A DNA stretch of 64,000 bases. Source: an uncultured Nitrososphaerales archaeon. Lineage in GTDB: Archaea; Thermoproteota; Nitrososphaeria; Nitrososphaerales; Nitrosocaldaceae. The stretch lies in contig CALHIV010000011.1 in assembly GCA_938030895.1 (NCBI GenBank), forward strand, positions 165,612 through 229,611, written 5' to 3'. Position numbers and translations under genes: made by a program. A model generated the notes under the pieces. The model was not told the DNA's origin and searched no databases. It was given only the letters and a program-made list of their open reading frames with translations. Of the stretch, positions 62,115 to 64,000 are shown in pieces (position 1 is the stretch's first letter; each line of letters opens with the position of its first letter).

Positions 62115-63269
62115 ATGGTACTTGTAGTAAAGCCTACATCATCTACACCATCTAGGCTTGATACCCTTAGAACTAACATAATAAGAACTCTAGATGCCCA
62201 TGGGATAAGATGCAGTATTGAGCAGGATGGATCTCTACTAATCCTGGATGCTGAAGAGCCTATAGATGCTATGTATGCACTGGATCATGTGTTTGGTATA
62301 GAGAGTGTATGTATAGCAGATAAGGTATGTATAGGTATAGCAGATGAGGCAGAGAATATGCTAAAGACTCTGGTTGATGCTATAGTTAGTGTAGGTAAGG
62401 ATATAATGCATAAGAATGAGAGGTTCCATGTAGAGGTAGAGGTCCTTGGCAGTACAAGTCTTGTTGCTAGAGATGTAGAGTTTGCTGCCACAGCAGGGTT
62501 ACTCTCTGAATTATCTTTGCTGAATGTGAGACCATCAAGCAAAGATTATGATAGGCTTATAAGGGTTTATATATCTGATGAGAATGCATATGTAGCAAGA
62601 TTATACAGGAATGGAGTTGGAGGGCTCCCTGTAGGCTCGAACGGTCATGCTCTATGCAGCATATACGATTGCATATCTGCAGTAGCAGCATACGTACTAG
62701 CAGAGCATGGATTCTATCCATCGATCATCCTAGTATATAGTGATGATATGATGTTGAGGAGGGTTGCTAAGAAGATAGAGACTATAGCAAGGATGCTCTC
62801 AAGGAAGAGTATAGAGTTGAGATACACATGCTACACCCCTAACTACAAGGATGGTGAGAGTTACTCTATTAATCATCATTATAATGCCACAGTAATCTCA
62901 TCGATCCTGCTAGATAGACTAGCAAGGGCTGATATGGCTAACAATGGCAGAATTGCATTACCGCTATCCTCATTGCATAGCATGAGTTTCATAGATGGTG
63001 TTATGAGTAGGATGAGTTGCAAGAATATAATGCTCCCATTGATGTTCTCGAAAGATCTCCTGCACTACTCAAAGATCTTTGGTATGGATTGTATGAAAGA
63101 GATACAGGCTATGAGCAAGTTAACTGAACCAAGATTGGTTGATGATAACTATGAGCGTGTAAATGAGTATGTTGAGGAGTGTATTAATAACATGCATACA
63201 CTAGAGATCAGCATAGGTCCTAACATGGCACATGATATAATAGATGGTATTAAGCATAGATTGCAATGA
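62115..63269 (+). CDS. ThiI-like THUMP protein with destroyed PP-loop
   Basis: 384 residues. The N-terminal ferredoxin-like/THUMP region (residues 1-165: HVEVEVLGSTSLVARDVEFAATAGLL, RLIRVYISDENAYVARL) ends in GGLPVGSNG, the hallmark joint of ThiI. Where ThiI then has LLSGGIDSPVAAY, this protein reads LCSIYDCISAVAAY: the ATP-binding SGGxDS is gone while the following VAAY helix is kept. The remainder keeps a Rossmann-like layout (YPSIILVYSDDMM). It therefore probably binds tRNA but cannot adenylate it. The ATG at 62115 fits AATACATATT upstream. An ATG at 62100 is possible. Confidence 0.8.
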   Translation: MVLVVKPTSSTPSRLDTLRTNIIRTLDAHGIRCSIEQDGSLLILDAEEPIDAMYALDHVFGIESVCIADKVCIGIADEAENMLKTLVDAIVSVGKDIMHKNERFHVEVEVLGSTSLVARDVEFAATAGLLSELSLLNVRPSSKDYDRLIRVYISDENAYVARLYRNGVGGLPVGSNGHALCSIYDCISAVAAYVLAEHGFYPSIILVYSDDMMLRRVAKKIETIARMLSRKSIELRYTCYTPNYKDGESYSINHHYNATVISSILLDRLARADMANNGRIALPLSSLHSMSFIDGVMSRMSCKNIMLPLMFSKDLLHYSKIFGMDCMKEIQAMSKLTEPRLVDDNYERVNEYVEECINNMHTLEISIGPNMAHDIIDGIKHRLQ

Positions 63270-63345
63270 TAGAAACCCACTATATTATAGGTGGATGCTT
63301 ACAGTTATAATATCAAAACTTGATTGAGTACCTAGAAACCGTTGT

Positions 63346-63373
63346 CGGATAGTTAACATTTTATAACTATCCG
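63346..63373 (-). ncRNA. Candidate omegaRNA / right-end hairpin of the TnpB element
   Basis: A perfect 10-bp stem, CGGATAGTTA and TAACTATCCG, with an 8-base loop, overlapping the tnpB stop codon. In IS200/IS605-type elements the guide RNA overlaps the tnpB 3' end and the right-end hairpin. The guide would then lie at lower coordinates, toward 63300. Seen: the hairpin. Inferred: its function and the RNA boundaries. Confidence 0.45.
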
Positions 63374-64000
63374 TTCCACCTCAGCCTTGAAGGCATCATT
63401 GAGGGCTTTCGCCGCCAACGGTAAAGGACGGCACATCGGGAGTTCTGCTTCTGCTTCTGCTTCTGCTTTTGTTCTTGCTCTTACAGCTATGTTCCAAGCA
63501 GCAACTAAATGTCTATCCGCTTGGAAGCTGCATCTACACTTAAAGATATGCCCATTCGGCTTGCTTAATTCGCCACATATCGGGCATATCCTGGAAGTAT
63601 TCTTTGCATCAACGATCTCTGGTTTGAAACCTTTCTCTATTGCTTTATAGAGGATGTAGAATTGGATCTTTCTAAATGGTAGGCTGTGAAGCCTCCTATT
63701 CATCTTCTTTCCATAACGGATCCTCTTTCTAATATAGCTTAGATTCTCCATGACAGGTTTAACACTCTCTTCTACTACAATTCTGGCTATAATCTTCGCT
63801 TTATGAAGCATATTGTTGATTCTCTGTCTCTCTCTTTCAGAGTATGCTAATAGTCTAGCCTTTGTCCATCCTGATGTCTTGGTCTGGATCTTCCTTCTCT
63901 TCTTGAAGTATCTATCTCTGATGTACTTAGCCTCGCTGATATCTATCTTGATGAACTTAACTTTATCTGGCTTAACCACCGTTAGGTCTATGCTCTTCTC
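63353..64000 (-). CDS. tnpB: TnpB (IS200/IS605-family OrfB), 5' part outside window
   Basis: Partial gene running off the right edge. 215 residues are visible. The RuvC-like catalytic acids are in place: Asp in SIDLTVV at the edge, Glu in VMENLSYIRKR, and Asp in FQADRHLVAAWNI. The zinc finger is RICPICGEL with FKCRCSF. TnpB is an RNA-guided DNA endonuclease that helps keep the transposon in place. The tail holds a TTCTGC microsatellite coding for AEAEAEAE, so it may be drifting. No TnpA (Y1 transposase) is in view. Confidence 0.9.
   Translation of the reverse strand, partial: EKSIDLTVVKPDKVKFIKIDISEAKYIRDRYFKKRRKIQTKTSGWTKARLLAYSERERQRINNMLHKAKIIARIVVEESVKPVMENLSYIRKRIRYGKKMNRRLHSLPFRKIQFYILYKAIEKGFKPEIVDAKNTSRICPICGELSKPNGHIFKCRCSFQADRHLVAAWNIAVRARTKAEAEAEAELPMCRPLPLAAKALNDAFKAEVERIVIKC
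63443..63466. repeat. Four tandem TTCTGC units inside tnpB
   Basis: Perfect hexamer repeats in frame, coding alternating Ala and Glu on the minus strand. Changes in copy number would keep the frame. Confidence 0.75.

Noticed and set aside
1..64000. tRNA, rRNA, RNase P or SRP RNA genes
   Set aside because: No G/C-rich structured stretch or tRNA-like arms were seen by eye. A covariance search would settle this.

Overview
The window is a 64 kb piece of an archaeal chromosome. The best fit is the Nitrososphaerota (Thaumarchaeota), and within it a thermophilic ammonia-oxidiser lineage such as Nitrosocaldus. This assignment is inferred from the gene families and base use. No rRNA, amo or other marker gene lies here to prove it. 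The supporting signs are an archaeal 20S proteasome beta subunit beside the KH/beta-CASP RNase aCPSF1, archaeal SepF, the archaeal CoA route (pantoate kinase and phosphopantothenate synthetase), an A-type ATPase operon, a phosphomevalonate dehydratase pair, an Lrp regulator with a TRASH metal domain beside a copper ATPase, and strong use of AGG and ATA codons. Most genes that do not follow another gene closely have an A/T-rich TATA-like core centred about 26 bases before the start codon, which points to largely leaderless transcripts. Genes inside operons often overlap by 4 to 20 bases.

Layout. 1-3572: end of a site-2-type membrane protease, proteasome beta subunit, aCPSF1. 3694-6916: SepF, a PP-loop thiouridylase-like enzyme, an M24 peptidase, an Lrp regulator. 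6959-10884: four-gene CoA operon. 10921-14481: PhoU-like regulator and an M1 aminopeptidase with HEAT repeats. 14667-17094: PhnD-PhnC-PhnE type ABC importer behind a very strong palindrome. 17208-24948: Nudix, YjbQ, AarF kinase, Hsp20, PPP phosphatase, dTMP kinase, HD phosphohydrolase, UMP kinase. 24987-26652: three uncharacterised genes. 26694-35294: A-type ATPase E-A-B-D-(41-aa ORF), then K-I, then C on the other strand. 35417-38167: small membrane and DNA-binding proteins and a divergent pyrI/pyrB pair. 38300-43079: class II ribonucleotide reductase and an NrdD-derived protein fused to a helix-turn-helix and an ATP cone. 43223-47439: Dps-like ferritin, sulfide:quinone-type oxidoreductase with DUF1641, thioredoxin reductase, Rieske protein, small proteins. 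47525-51446: DUF35/thiolase pair, nitrilase, tautomerase, rhomboid with an Hsp20-like tail. 51576-54749: copper ATPase and its probable regulator. 54919-57336: phosphomevalonate dehydratase and endonuclease III. 57371-60652: membrane proteins plus ATP sulfurylase and APS reductase. 60704-64000: asparaginyl-tRNA synthetase, a ThiI homologue whose PP-loop is destroyed, and a TnpB transposon gene cut by the window edge.

The most interesting signals are the ATP-cone/HTH/NrdD-like protein upstream of the B12-dependent ribonucleotide reductase, the 28-bp DtxR-box-like palindrome across the start of the PhnD operon, the THUMP protein with a dead PP-loop together with a separate live PP-loop enzyme, the rhomboid-Hsp20 fusion, and two overlooked small genes (41 aa in the ATPase operon, 51 aa zinc ribbon). 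I found no tRNA, rRNA or CRISPR array.
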